A stretch of DNA of 64,000 nucleotides, from assembly GCF_000763945.1 (NCBI RefSeq), contig NZ_JQFJ01000002.1, forward strand, positions 1,426,001 to 1,490,000. Direction: 5' to 3'. The notes beneath the pieces were generated by a model. That model was not told the DNA's origin and did no database searches. It was given only the letters and a program-made list of their open reading frames with translations. This DNA is from Sphingopyxis sp. MWB1. GTDB lineage: Bacteria; Pseudomonadota; Alphaproteobacteria; Sphingomonadales; Sphingomonadaceae. Shown here in pieces: positions 45,239 to 54,215 of the stretch. Position 1 is the stretch's first letter. Every line of letters starts with the position of its first letter. The position numbers were made by a program, and so were the translations under genes.

Positions 45239-46828
45239 TCAGGTCACCATCGCTTGCAATGTCGCGATCCGGTCGGCCTCCTCGGGGGGCTTGTCGCGGC
45301 GGATGCGCGATATGCGCGGAAAGCGCATCGCGAGGCCCGACTTGTGCCGCTTCGACGCGTGGATTGAATCGAACGCCACTTCGAGCACCAGCGTCTTTTC
45401 AACCTCGCGCACCGGGCCGAAGCGGTCGACCGTGTTGGTGCGCACGAATTTGTCGAGCCATTTCAGCTCCTCGTCGGTGAAGCCCGAATAGGCCTTGCCC
45501 ACGGGGAGCAATTCGCCCGCTTCGTTCCAGCAGCCGAAAGTATAATCCGAATAAAAGCTCGCGCGGCGGCCGTTGCCGCGCTGCGCATACATCATCACGC
45601 AATCGGCGGTCAGCGGGTCGCGCTTCCATTTATACCAGAGCCCCGCGCGCCGCCCGGCGACATAGGGCGCATCGCGCCGCTTGAGCATCACCCCCTCGAT
45701 CGCCGCATCGCGCCCGCCCGCGCGCTTTTCCGCTAGCTCCTCGAAATCGGCGGCCTCGACCAAGGGCGACAGGTCGAAATGGCTTGCGGCGAGGCGCGGG
45801 ACAAAGGCTTCGAGCTGCTGCCGCCGCGCCGTCCATGGCAAGCCGCGCAAATCCTCTCCATCGACCGCCAGAAGGTCATAGATACGGACAAAGGCTGGAG
45901 ATTCCGCCAGCATCTTCTTCGTCACCGTCTTGCGCCCCAGCCGCTGTTGCAGCGCGTTAAAGCTTGCCGCGCCGCCCTCTTCACCGCCCTGCGCCGCGCC
46001 GCGCACCAGCAGTTCGCCGTCGATCACCGCCTCCTGATCGAATGCCGCGACGAGTTCGGGAAAGGCCGCGCTGATCTCCTCGCCGCCGCGGCTGTAGATG
46101 CGCGTCTCGCCGCCGTCGCCACTGCCCGCATGCACGATCTGCACACGGATGCCGTCCCATTTCCACTCGGCGGCATAGTCGGCAAGATCGACGCTCCCCT
46201 CCTCGAGCGGATGCGCGAGCATGAAGGGGCGAAAGAAAGCGACATCAGCGAGGTCGGGCCGCGCCGCCCGCCCCTCGCCCCACGCGAACAGCGCCTCATA
46301 GGGCGGAGCAATGGCGTGCCAAAGCTCCTCGACATCGTCGATGCCAACGTCAAACGCCTGCGCGAACGCCTGCTTCGCAAGCCGCGCCGACACGCCGACG
46401 CGCATCCCGCCGAGCGCCATCTTGAGCAGCGCGTAGCGCCCGTCGGCATCGAGCCGGTCGAGCAGCCCGGTCAGCACGGCGGCGGCATTGCTCCGCGTGG
46501 CGGCCGACAGCGCGGCGACGGCGTCGGCGACGCTGATATCCTCCCTGATCGCCACTGCGTCCGGCCACAGCAGTGCCGCCGTCTCCGCCGTATCGCCGAC
46601 GAAATGCCGCGACAGACGAAACAATTCCTCGTCCACGCGCGTCGCGAGCAGCGCGCGCACTGTCCCCGCCTTCACCGCCGGAAAATCAAGCGCTTCGGTG
46701 AGCGCGGCGAGCGCCCAGCCGCGGTCGGGATCGGGGCTATGCTTCAGATAATCGACGATCAGCGCGAGCTTTGAATTGCGCGACCGCGTGTAGATCAGCC
46801 GGTCGATGAGCGCGGCAAAGGCTTTCAC
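45239..46828 (-). CDS. ATP-dependent DNA ligase, cisplatin-damage-response type
   Basis: A 529-residue ATP-dependent DNA ligase of the group called cisplatin damage response ligase (TIGR04120-like). An N-terminal helical domain (1-215) is followed by the nucleotidyltransferase KWDG at residues 223-226 (Lys223 is adenylated), and an OB-fold C-terminus with RIRRDKPPEEADRIATLQAM. A GTG start overlaps the exonuclease gene's stop by 4 bases (GTGA), so translation is coupled. It is the last gene of the DNA repair operon. It probably seals nicks in non-replicative repair. Confidence 0.92.
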   Translation of the reverse strand: MKAFAALIDRLIYTRSRNSKLALIVDYLKHSPDPDRGWALAALTEALDFPAVKAGTVRALLATRVDEELFRLSRHFVGDTAETAALLWPDAVAIREDISVADAVAALSAATRSNAAAVLTGLLDRLDADGRYALLKMALGGMRVGVSARLAKQAFAQAFDVGIDDVEELWHAIAPPYEALFAWGEGRAARPDLADVAFFRPFMLAHPLEEGSVDLADYAAEWKWDGIRVQIVHAGSGDGGETRIYSRGGEEISAAFPELVAAFDQEAVIDGELLVRGAAQGGEEGGAASFNALQQRLGRKTVTKKMLAESPAFVRIYDLLAVDGEDLRGLPWTARRQQLEAFVPRLAASHFDLSPLVEAADFEELAEKRAGGRDAAIEGVMLKRRDAPYVAGRRAGLWYKWKRDPLTADCVMMYAQRGNGRRASFYSDYTFGCWNEAGELLPVGKAYSGFTDEELKWLDKFVRTNTVDRFGPVREVEKTLVLEVAFDSIHASKRHKSGLAMRFPRISRIRRDKPPEEADRIATLQAMVT

Positions 46829-47847
46829 GCCTCCTCCTCCCCGCCCTCATCGTCGACATCGCGCCCGACCATGTGCAGCGCGCGCGCCTTGCGCTGGTGA
46901 AGCTCGCACCAGCGCAGCAGGCCGTCCTCGCTGCCGTGGGTGATCCAGCTTTCCTTCGGGTTCACCTCGGCAATCGTCGCGGTGAGTTCGTCCCAATCGG
47001 CATGGTCCGAAATGACGAGCGGCAGTTCGACCATCCGTTGACGCGCGCGCTGGCGAACGCGCATCCAGCCCGACGCCATGGCGGTGACCGGGTTCGGCAG
47101 CCGCCGCGACCAGCGATCGTTCAGCGCGGAGGGCGGCGCGAGCACAATCTGCCCCGCCATCTCCTCCTTGCCCGCCTCGCTCACCAGCCGCAGCGGCCCC
47201 AGATCGACGCCATGCTCGGCATAAAGCGTGCACATTTTCTCCAGCGCGCCGTGGATGAAGATCGGCGCGTCCCACCCCGCCGCGCGCAGTTCGGCAATCA
47301 CGCGCTGCGCCTTGCCGAGCGCATAGGCGCCGACGAGCACCGACCGGTCGGGCTCGGCGCGCACCGCCGAGATCAGCTTGGCGATCTCCTCGCCCGTAGG
47401 CGGGTGACGGAACACCGGCAGGCCAAAGGTCGCCTCGGTGATGAAAATGTCGCACGGCACCACCTCGAACGGCGCGCAGGTCGGGTCGGCGCGGCGCTTG
47501 TAGTCGCCGGTGACGACGATGCGCTCACCCGCATATTCCATCAAGATCTGCGCGCTGCCGAGCACATGCCCCGCCGGATGAAAGGAAAAACGCACCCCGC
47601 CGCGTTCAAAGCCGTCGCCATAGGCAAAGCCACGGTTCGCGCTTGCCGCGACATCGACGCCATAGCGCAGCGCCATGATCGCGAGTGTTTCGGGGGTCGC
47701 GAATACCGATGCGTGCCCGCTGCGCGCATGGTCGGCATGGCCGTGCGTCACCGCCGCGCGTTCGACGGGCCGCGACGGGTCGATCCACAAATCGGCGGGC
47801 TTCACATACAGCCCGTGCGGATGCGGTTCGAGCCAGGGCTTCGCCAT
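46825..47847 (-). CDS. Ligase-associated DNA exonuclease (metallo-beta-lactamase fold)
   Basis: A 340-residue MBL-fold nuclease of the ligase-associated exonuclease type (TIGR04122-like). The metal motif THGHADH is at 34-40, and other ligands are probably in HPAGHVLGSAQI, TGDYKRR and ISDHADW. It is related to beta-CASP-like enzymes that trim DNA ends. The ATG at 47847 overlaps the UdgX stop (TGATG). In some bacteria this gene sits beside an Lhr-Core helicase; no helicase of that kind is visible here. Confidence 0.88.
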   Translation of the reverse strand: MAKPWLEPHPHGLYVKPADLWIDPSRPVERAAVTHGHADHARSGHASVFATPETLAIMALRYGVDVAASANRGFAYGDGFERGGVRFSFHPAGHVLGSAQILMEYAGERIVVTGDYKRRADPTCAPFEVVPCDIFITEATFGLPVFRHPPTGEEIAKLISAVRAEPDRSVLVGAYALGKAQRVIAELRAAGWDAPIFIHGALEKMCTLYAEHGVDLGPLRLVSEAGKEEMAGQIVLAPPSALNDRWSRRLPNPVTAMASGWMRVRQRARQRMVELPLVISDHADWDELTATIAEVNPKESWITHGSEDGLLRWCELHQRKARALHMVGRDVDDEGGEEEA

Positions 47848-49274
47848 CAGGCGGCAAGCTTTCGCGCGCGGGCAAGGTCGGCGACAAAGGCTTCGCGCTC
47901 CCTCGCCGCGCGCTCGCGGTCCGGAAGCCGCAGGAGGTAAGAGGGGTGCACCGTCGCGACCAGCTTCGCCCCGCCCTCCAGCGCGTGCACCGCGCCGCGC
48001 ATCGACGCGATGCTCGCGCTCTTGCCCGTCACGCCGCGCAGCGCGCTTGCGCCAAGCGTGACGATCAGTTCGGGCTGGACGAGCGCGCGCTCCTTGTCGA
48101 GCCACCAGCGACAAACGTCGATCTCGCCCGCCGTCGGCGTCTGGTGGATCCGCCTTTTGCCGCGCGGCTGAAACTTGAAATGCTTGACCGCATTGGTGAG
48201 GAAAATCCGCCGCCGGTCGATCCCGGCTTCGTCCAGCGCCGCGTCGAGCAATTGCCCGGCGGGTCCAACGAAAGGACGCCCCTGCAAGTCTTCCTGATCG
48301 CCCGGCTGTTCACCGACCACCATGATGCGCGCGCCTTGAGGCCCCTCGCCCGCGACGCCCTGCGTCGCATCGCAATGGAGCGGGCAGCGCGTGCAGCGGT
48401 CGACCGCGTGGGCAAGCTCGCCCAGCGTCGCCACTTCATCTGTCGGGGTGCCGGTTTCGGCCACGCGCGTCCGCCATTTCTCCGTCCGGGGGTTCGCCAT
48501 CGAAACGGCCTCGGCGCGCATCCGTTCCACCCGCGCCTCGGCCCCGGCGAGCAGCGGCGCGATATCCTGCGCCTCGGGCAAATTGTGCCAATATTTCTTC
48601 GGCATTTCGGCGCGCATCGCCGCAATCTTGACGCGCGCGGGATTGAAGATCGCGCCATAATAGGTGCGCCATTGATCCTCGACGACATCGCTGACCGGCA
48701 CCTCGTCGCGCGTCCCGCCGGGACCGAAGCGGAGCTCGTCGTCGGCCCAGATCGCGCGCGCATCGGGGGTCACGATTGCCCAGTCCATGCCGGTGAAGCG
48801 CCGCTGGAAAAAGGGCGCGGTCAGGCGAAGGATACGGTGCGACGGTTCGAACCATGCCGCGAAACGCTCACGCCCGGCATCGTCGCCGATCCGGCGAAAG
48901 CGCACAAAGGCGTGCATCTTGTGAATGTCGCGGCGGATCGCCTTGTCGGCCTTCATCAGCCAATCGATATCGGCATCGGTGCGCCGCGCGAGCAATTGCT
49001 GGTCGCGCGCCGCGCGCCAGACGATACGGTAAAGCCGCGCGGGAACCTCGGCATCGCGGTGGCAGATCACGCGGTCGGCGATGACGAGCAATTCGCGCGA
49101 CACCGACACGCTCGCCTCGGCGCTCGCGGTTCCCGCATCGCCGAACAGCGACGCCCCCTCGCCTGCGCCGCGCCAGCTCACCGCCTCGGGCGGCACCCCG
49201 GCGGCGAGAAGCCCGCGCGCAGCGGCGCGCCATTCGGCAAAATCGCCGGGGGTCTCGAGCACCACCTCCCTCAC
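47847..49274 (-). CDS. UdgX-family uracil-DNA binding protein fused to a TIGR03915-type domain
   Basis: A 475-residue fusion. The N-terminal half (about 1-250) matches the TIGR03915-like putative DNA metabolism protein (DUF4130), with DIHKMHAFVRFRRIG and EPSHRILRLTAPFFQRRF. The C-terminal half is a UDG-fold protein with GEQPGDQED, CTRCPLH cluster-type Cys and the RIHQTP loop at 375-380. In UdgX the His of this loop (here His377) links covalently to the deoxyribose of uracil sites; that chemistry is known from UdgX family members. HPSYLLR near 443 is the second UDG motif. GTG start, GTGA overlap with the radical-SAM gene. Confidence 0.92.
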   Translation of the reverse strand: MREVVLETPGDFAEWRAAARGLLAAGVPPEAVSWRGAGEGASLFGDAGTASAEASVSVSRELLVIADRVICHRDAEVPARLYRIVWRAARDQQLLARRTDADIDWLMKADKAIRRDIHKMHAFVRFRRIGDDAGRERFAAWFEPSHRILRLTAPFFQRRFTGMDWAIVTPDARAIWADDELRFGPGGTRDEVPVSDVVEDQWRTYYGAIFNPARVKIAAMRAEMPKKYWHNLPEAQDIAPLLAGAEARVERMRAEAVSMANPRTEKWRTRVAETGTPTDEVATLGELAHAVDRCTRCPLHCDATQGVAGEGPQGARIMVVGEQPGDQEDLQGRPFVGPAGQLLDAALDEAGIDRRRIFLTNAVKHFKFQPRGKRRIHQTPTAGEIDVCRWWLDKERALVQPELIVTLGASALRGVTGKSASIASMRGAVHALEGGAKLVATVHPSYLLRLPDRERAAREREAFVADLARARKLAA

Positions 49275-50521
49275 AGGGCAAGCGCCAATTGTTCGGGCGG
49301 CGGCGCGAAACGCGCGCGCAGGTCGGCGCTGTCGGTCAGCATCCCCGGCCGCCAGTCGGGCGTCAGGATAAAGGGAAGCAATTTTTTAACCGATACGGTG
49401 ATTTTTCCCAGATCGGCGAGGCGAAGTTTACCCAGCCGCCGCGCACCGATGATCCGATCCACCGCGCGTGTGCCCAGCCCCGGAACGCGCAGCAGCATTT
49501 CGCGCGGCGCGCAGTTGATATCGACCGGAAAAGCTTCGCGCCGCTGCAGCGCCCAGGCAAGCTTGGGGTCGATCGCCAGGTCGAGCATGCCGCCTTGCGC
49601 GCCCGCCATGATCTCGGCGCGCTCGAAGCCATAGAAGCGCAGCAACCAGTCGGCCTGGTACAGCCGATGTTCGCGCATCAGGGGCGGGCGGACCGGCGGC
49701 AGGTCGCTGCTCGCGTCGGGGATCGGGCTGTATGCCGAATAATAGACGCGGCGCAGGCGATAGCCCGAATAGAGGTTCGCCGCGCTTTTCAATATATCAT
49801 CGTCGCGCGCCGCGTCGGCCCCGACGATCATCTGTGTCGATTGCCCCGCAGGCGCAAAACGCGGCGGCTTTGCCTTGCCGATCAACCGGCTTTTCGCGGC
49901 GTCGAGCACCTCGGCCTCGCGCGTGCGGACCGACGCCATCGTCTTGCGGATCGTCGCCGGCTTTTTCTCGGGCGCGAAATTGGCCAGCCCCGCCTCGGTC
50001 GGCAATTCGACATTGGTCGACAGCCGGTCGGCATAAATGCCCGCGAGTGCGATCAGCGCAGGATCCGCCCCCGCAATTGTCTTCAGATGGATATAGCCCT
50101 GAAAGCGATGCTCCTCGCGCAGCAGCCGCGCGACCTCGACCAGCTGTTCCATCGTATAATCTTCGGACCGGATGATCCCCGACGAAAGGAACAGCCCCTC
50201 GATATAATTGCGCTTGTAGAAATCGAGCGCGAGCCGCACGACCTCCTGCGGGTCGAAACGCGCACGCGGCACATTGCTCGACGCGCGATTGATACAGAAG
50301 CGGCAATCGTAAACGCAGAAATTGGTGAGCAATATCTTGAGGAGCGAGATGCAGCGCCCGTCGGGCGCATAGCTGTGGCAGATGCCCATGCCTTCGGTCG
50401 ACCCGATGCCCCCGGTCGCGGTCGAGTCCCGCTTGATCGTTCCCGAAGAGGCGCAGGAGGCGTCATATTTGGCGGCATCCGCCAATATCGCGAGCTTGGA
50501 CAAAAGATTCGGCTTGCTCAT
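49271..50521 (-). CDS. Putative DNA modification/repair radical SAM protein
   Basis: A 416-residue radical-SAM protein of the TIGR03916 type. The cluster motif C69VYDCRFC76 binds the 4Fe-4S cluster with SAM. An extra Cys pair lies upstream (CASSG, GICHSYAPDGRC). The C-terminal region has a helix-hairpin-helix DNA-binding segment (LLRVPGLGTRAVDRIIGARR). It would act on DNA or nucleotides; no substrate is established to my knowledge. It is the first gene of the four-gene operon and overlaps the UdgX fusion by 4 bases, a pairing known from TIGR03915/TIGR03916 co-occurrence. Confidence 0.9.
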   Translation of the reverse strand: MSKPNLLSKLAILADAAKYDASCASSGTIKRDSTATGGIGSTEGMGICHSYAPDGRCISLLKILLTNFCVYDCRFCINRASSNVPRARFDPQEVVRLALDFYKRNYIEGLFLSSGIIRSEDYTMEQLVEVARLLREEHRFQGYIHLKTIAGADPALIALAGIYADRLSTNVELPTEAGLANFAPEKKPATIRKTMASVRTREAEVLDAAKSRLIGKAKPPRFAPAGQSTQMIVGADAARDDDILKSAANLYSGYRLRRVYYSAYSPIPDASSDLPPVRPPLMREHRLYQADWLLRFYGFERAEIMAGAQGGMLDLAIDPKLAWALQRREAFPVDINCAPREMLLRVPGLGTRAVDRIIGARRLGKLRLADLGKITVSVKKLLPFILTPDWRPGMLTDSADLRARFAPPPEQLALAL

Positions 50522-50599
50522 TCCTTGGCTTTAGCAGAGAGAACAAAAAAAGAACACTGTGTTTGAGGGTGACGATCCTATTCCAGCAAATTGCGCGAC

Positions 50600-50622
50600 C
50601 CCCGGCGAAAGCCGGAGTCCAG
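50600..50622. repeat. Intergenic repeat between the repair operon and the kinase gene
   Basis: CCCCGGCGAAAGCCGGAGTC with CAG at the end is a small hairpin repeat (CCGGC-GAAA-GCCGG) of a type common in alphaproteobacterial intergenic regions. The 183-base gap contains no visible gene. Confidence 0.65.
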
Positions 50623-50704
50623 AGCGGGACAGCGCTACGCAGCGAAACCCTTGGCCTTGCTCTCTATCTGTGGCCCTAGGGGACAGCGAGAGCCGATCGG
50701 CCCC

Positions 50705-52240
50705 TCACGCCTCCTGCCAGCGCGCAGGCAGGCTGATCTCGCACACCAGCCCCGTCGGCTCCCACCGCCGTTCGATCGTTCCGCCCAGATTGTTGCGGAC
50801 GCTGCGTTCCATCAGCAAGGTGCCAAAGCTGGTGCGCTCTGGGGGGATCACTTCGCCTTCCCCGCCCGTCTCGGTCCAGCGCAGCCGGAACTGGCGCTGT
50901 TCGACATTTTCGTCATCCTGCGACCATTGAACATCGACGCGGCCATGTTCGGTCGACAAGGCGCCATGCTTGACCGCATTGGTCGCCAGCTCGTTGAAGA
51001 GCAGCGCCATGGAGACCAGGGCATTTTCCGGTAACAGTAGGTCAGGGCCTTCCCAGCGGATGCGCGGAAAGGCGGCCTCGACCTCGCGCAACAGCGCATG
51101 AATCGAGCCGGTGAGGAAATTGGCGCCCAGCAAGACATTTTGCGCACGGTTGAGCGCGTCGAGCCGGCTGCTGATCCGGTCGACATAGTCTTCGACGTCG
51201 CGCGAATTATGCCGGGTCAAGGAAATGATGGCGCCCACGGTGGCAAAAAGGTTCCGCATTCGGTGGTGCAATTCGCGCATCAGCAAATTGGCATTTTCCT
51301 GGCGGCTCTTCTGCTCGGTAATGTCGATGTTGATACCGGTCAGCACCGCTTCATTGCTGCGCACATCCCAATCCGCCCGCCCGGCAAGCCAGCGCACCCC
51401 GCGGTCGGGATGAAGGACGCGGAAATCGCTCGAATAAGGGACACCATTGCCGATGGCGTCGTCGAGCGCGGCGCGCACCTTGTCGCGGTCATCGGGATGA
51501 ATACGTTCCATGGCCGCGTCCGCAGTCGTCAACCGCTCATAATCGCCGCCCCATAATTCGGCGGTGGCCCCGCGCCATTTCAATCCTCTTTTATCGGGAT
51601 CAAGCTGCCAGATGGCCACGCTCGAAAAATCAAGCGCGCGCTCCAGCATATGGCGCGTTTCATCGCGCTGGAAAGCGGTGCGGCGCAATTCGGCCTCGGC
51701 CATGACAATCGCCGCAAAATCTTCCAGCCGCTGCATTCCCCGCGCATCGGGGGCTTCGCGCGCCTTGCGATCAATGATGCATAAAGTGCCGATGACCGCG
51801 TCATTGGGCGCACGAAGGGGAACCCCGGCGTAAAAACGGATGTGGGGATCATCCCTTACCAGGGGATTGTCGCGAAAACGCGGGTCTTCCAGGGCGTTCG
51901 AAACCACCACTGGCCGCTCTTCCACCACCACATGCTGGCAAAAGCTGATGTCCCGCGGGGTTTCCGGAACATCCAGCCCATGCACCGATTTAAACCATTG
52001 TCGGCGGTCATCGACCAGCACCACCAACGCGATCGGCACATCGAACAAATCGGCGACCAACGCAGTCACCCGGTCGAATGCCTGTTCGGGGGACGTGTCC
52101 AGCAGCCGATATTCACGCAGCGTTTCCAGCCGCTCCTGTTCGCGCATATCGTCTTGACGCTGGTTGCTGACTGCCAAATCCCGCCCCTCTTTATCCGTCG
52201 AGGCCGTCATATCCTTCTGCCTCTCGGATTGCTCTGCCAT
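50705..52240 (-). CDS. HWE-family sensor histidine kinase with GAF and PAS domains
   Basis: A kinase of about 511 residues (if started at 52240). A GAF domain (about 35-180) contains FCQHVVVEERPVVVSNALED, a PAS/PAC domain spans about 200-310 (WRGATAELWGGDYERL, VLTGINIDITEQK), and the HWE kinase part has the H-box ELHHRMRN at 323-330, then NELATNAVKHGAL and a WTE-type motif (RWTETGG) typical of HWE kinases. Such kinases phosphorylate PhyR-type regulators. No transmembrane segment, so it senses a cytoplasmic signal. Start is uncertain; 52210 and 52294 are alternatives. Divergent from phyR. Confidence 0.9.
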   Translation of the reverse strand: MAEQSERQKDMTASTDKEGRDLAVSNQRQDDMREQERLETLREYRLLDTSPEQAFDRVTALVADLFDVPIALVVLVDDRRQWFKSVHGLDVPETPRDISFCQHVVVEERPVVVSNALEDPRFRDNPLVRDDPHIRFYAGVPLRAPNDAVIGTLCIIDRKAREAPDARGMQRLEDFAAIVMAEAELRRTAFQRDETRHMLERALDFSSVAIWQLDPDKRGLKWRGATAELWGGDYERLTTADAAMERIHPDDRDKVRAALDDAIGNGVPYSSDFRVLHPDRGVRWLAGRADWDVRSNEAVLTGINIDITEQKSRQENANLLMRELHHRMRNLFATVGAIISLTRHNSRDVEDYVDRISSRLDALNRAQNVLLGANFLTGSIHALLREVEAAFPRIRWEGPDLLLPENALVSMALLFNELATNAVKHGALSTEHGRVDVQWSQDDENVEQRQFRLRWTETGGEGEVIPPERTSFGTLLMERSVRNNLGGTIERRWEPTGLVCEISLPARWQEA

Positions 52241-52390
52241 GAATCGGGTTCCCAAAAAAGCGTCTCGGACCGTCAATATGGAAAAGCGTTTCATTCCATT
52301 TGCTTATCACGGCCTCCTGGCGCCACTGAAGGATTCTACGCATTTCCTCCCTACAAGTTGCAGGAGACAAAGCGTCTTTTGAATTAAATG

Positions 52391-52416
52391 GGAACCGAAA
52401 CGCTTCAGCGCGCGTA
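52391..52416 (+). promoter_or_regulatory. EcfG-type promoter of phyR
   Basis: GGAAC at 52391-52395, a 17-base spacer, then CGTA at 52413-52416, one change from the EcfG -10 motif CGTT. It lies 28 bases before the phyR start. GGGAGG at 52430-52436 is the ribosome site. The match suggests PhyR is under EcfG control, as known in other alphaproteobacteria. Confidence 0.6.
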
Positions 52417-52443
52417 TCTCGCTTTCATTGTGGGAGGCAATCA

Positions 52444-53238
52444 ATGGGTTTGGGCGAAGAGATTCGTGGACATTTACCGTTTCTGCGCCGCTATGCGCGC
52501 GCATTGACAGGCAGCCAGCAGCATGGCGATAATTTTGTCCACACGACGCTTGAGGTGATCGTCGCTGCCCCTGAAGAGTTCAGCGCCGGGCATGGAAGCC
52601 GTATTGACCTTTACCGTCATTTCCATCGCATATGGGAAAGCGCCTTCCTCACCGATGGCGAAGGTGATGACACCGAGGAAGACCCGCTGGTGCGCGCCGC
52701 CAACCGCCGCCTTGCCATCATGACTCCGCTTGCGCGGCAAATCTTGCTGCTTACCGCTCTCGAAGGCTTTAGCGTCGCCGATACCGCCATTATCACGGGC
52801 ACCGATGACAAAACGGTCGAGCGACTGCTTGAAGAGGCCGTTGCCGAAATCGACAGGGAATCGCGCACCTCGGTCTTGATCATCGAAGATGAACCGCTGA
52901 TCGCCATGGAACTGGAACAGATTGTCCGCAGCTTGGGGCATGAAGTCGCGGGCATCGCCACCACCCATGACGATGCCGTCGCGGCTTTTGAACGCACCGA
53001 AGCCGGATTGGTGCTCGCCGATATTCAGCTTGCCGACGGGTCTTCGGGGATTGATGCAGTGCAGGACATATTGGCGCGCGCGCCCGTTCCTGCCATTTTC
53101 ATCACCGCTTTTCCCGAACGCTTGCTCACCGGCAATTGCGTCGAGCCCACCTTCCTCATTTCCAAGCCTTTTCGGGAAAATACGGTGCGCGCGGCGATCA
53201 GCCAAAGCCTGCTTTTCACCCCCCAGCTTGCAGCCTGA
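52444..53238 (+). CDS. phyR: General stress response regulator PhyR
   Basis: A 264-residue PhyR. The N-terminal sigma-like domain (about 1-135) resembles EcfG regions 2 and 4 (HLPFLRRYARALTGSQQHGD, then GFSVADTAIITGTDDKTVE). The C-terminal receiver (about 141-255) has acid pair IIEDEP, phospho-acceptor Asp193 (LADIQ), Thr221 and Lys241. Upon phosphorylation it binds NepR and frees EcfG. The adjoining HWE kinase, nepR and ecfG genes complete the switch. Confidence 0.96.
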   Translation: MGLGEEIRGHLPFLRRYARALTGSQQHGDNFVHTTLEVIVAAPEEFSAGHGSRIDLYRHFHRIWESAFLTDGEGDDTEEDPLVRAANRRLAIMTPLARQILLLTALEGFSVADTAIITGTDDKTVERLLEEAVAEIDRESRTSVLIIEDEPLIAMELEQIVRSLGHEVAGIATTHDDAVAAFERTEAGLVLADIQLADGSSGIDAVQDILARAPVPAIFITAFPERLLTGNCVEPTFLISKPFRENTVRAAISQSLLFTPQLAA

Positions 53239-53433
53239 GCAGCGGGCTGGGCCGGCCGTGGCCCGGGCCTTTCCACTTTCACTCACCCCAAGGGCGCTGA
53301 AACCATGTCGAAATTATATAATATTTTGATAAATAAAGACAATATCGAAATGTGGCGGCCGCCCCGACCTTACGCTCCATGACACTTTCGCCAACTTCCA
53401 CACACGAAACGCACGACCGGAAATGGCGACTGC

Positions 53434-54114
53434 TTATTTACCCAGCACCCGCCCCGTCAGATCCTCTACCTTGTCCATGATCGCGGCAAAGGCTTCGCTC
53501 GGCAATATATCGCCGGCCTCCCGGCCGGGCATCATATTTCCTGTGCCGTCCAATATGGACTGCAGCGCACTGCGCGCGCGCGACACGCGGCTTTTCATCG
53601 TCCCTACCGCGCAGCCACAGATGGCAGCTCCTTCTTCATAGGAAAGCTGCCCCGCACCGATCAGGATCAGCGCCTCGCGCTGGTCGACTGGCAGCATCAG
53701 CAGCGCCCGCTGAACATCGGCAAGATGCAGGCAGTCATCCTGATTGTCAGGCGCGATCAGCAGGCGTTCGGCAGCGATTTCATCATATTCTGCGGTGAAT
53801 TTACGGCGGCGCAGCTGCGACAGAAAACAATTGCGCAAAATGACGAAAGCCCAGCTTTTCATGCTTGCCGGACCGGGAATATAGGTGGCGCGCGCTTTCC
53901 ACGCCTTCATCATCGTTTCCTGCACCAGATCGTCGGCCAGGTCTGCATTGCCGCACAGGCTGCGCCCGAAGGCGCGCAAATGCGGCAGCATCGCCGCAAG
54001 CTCGCGCTTGAAGCAGTCGTCGTCGAGTGGCTGGGATAAGGTGTCGCTGATAAGATGCCCTTTGTTAAGACGGAGGCTGCCCGAGACGAGCCATAACCGA
54101 CCGCCGTCCGACAC
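53434..54114 (-). CDS. EcfG-family RNA polymerase sigma factor, paralog
   Basis: A 226-residue ECF15/EcfG-type sigma factor. Region 2 runs from FKRELAAMLPHLRAFGRSL through DLADDLVQETMMKAW, and region 4 has LPVDQREALILIGAG, followed by SYEEGAAICGCAVGTMKSRV. It is highly similar to the second sigma (55089-55724), so it is a paralog. The GTG at 54114 is the longest possible start and is uncertain; the true start may be internal. It follows the BLUF gene by 101 bases on the same strand. NepR would be expected to bind it too. Confidence 0.85.
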   Translation of the reverse strand: MSDGGRLWLVSGSLRLNKGHLISDTLSQPLDDDCFKRELAAMLPHLRAFGRSLCGNADLADDLVQETMMKAWKARATYIPGPASMKSWAFVILRNCFLSQLRRRKFTAEYDEIAAERLLIAPDNQDDCLHLADVQRALLMLPVDQREALILIGAGQLSYEEGAAICGCAVGTMKSRVSRARSALQSILDGTGNMMPGREAGDILPSEAFAAIMDKVEDLTGRVLGK

Positions 54115-54215
54115 TAGACTAGCGGACCAAAGCGGCGGTGCAAAGCAAAGCGTTACACAATCCGCTGCAATTGCGGAGTGATAACCAGCCTTCTCGCTTG
54201 ATCAGGCGCCTGGGG

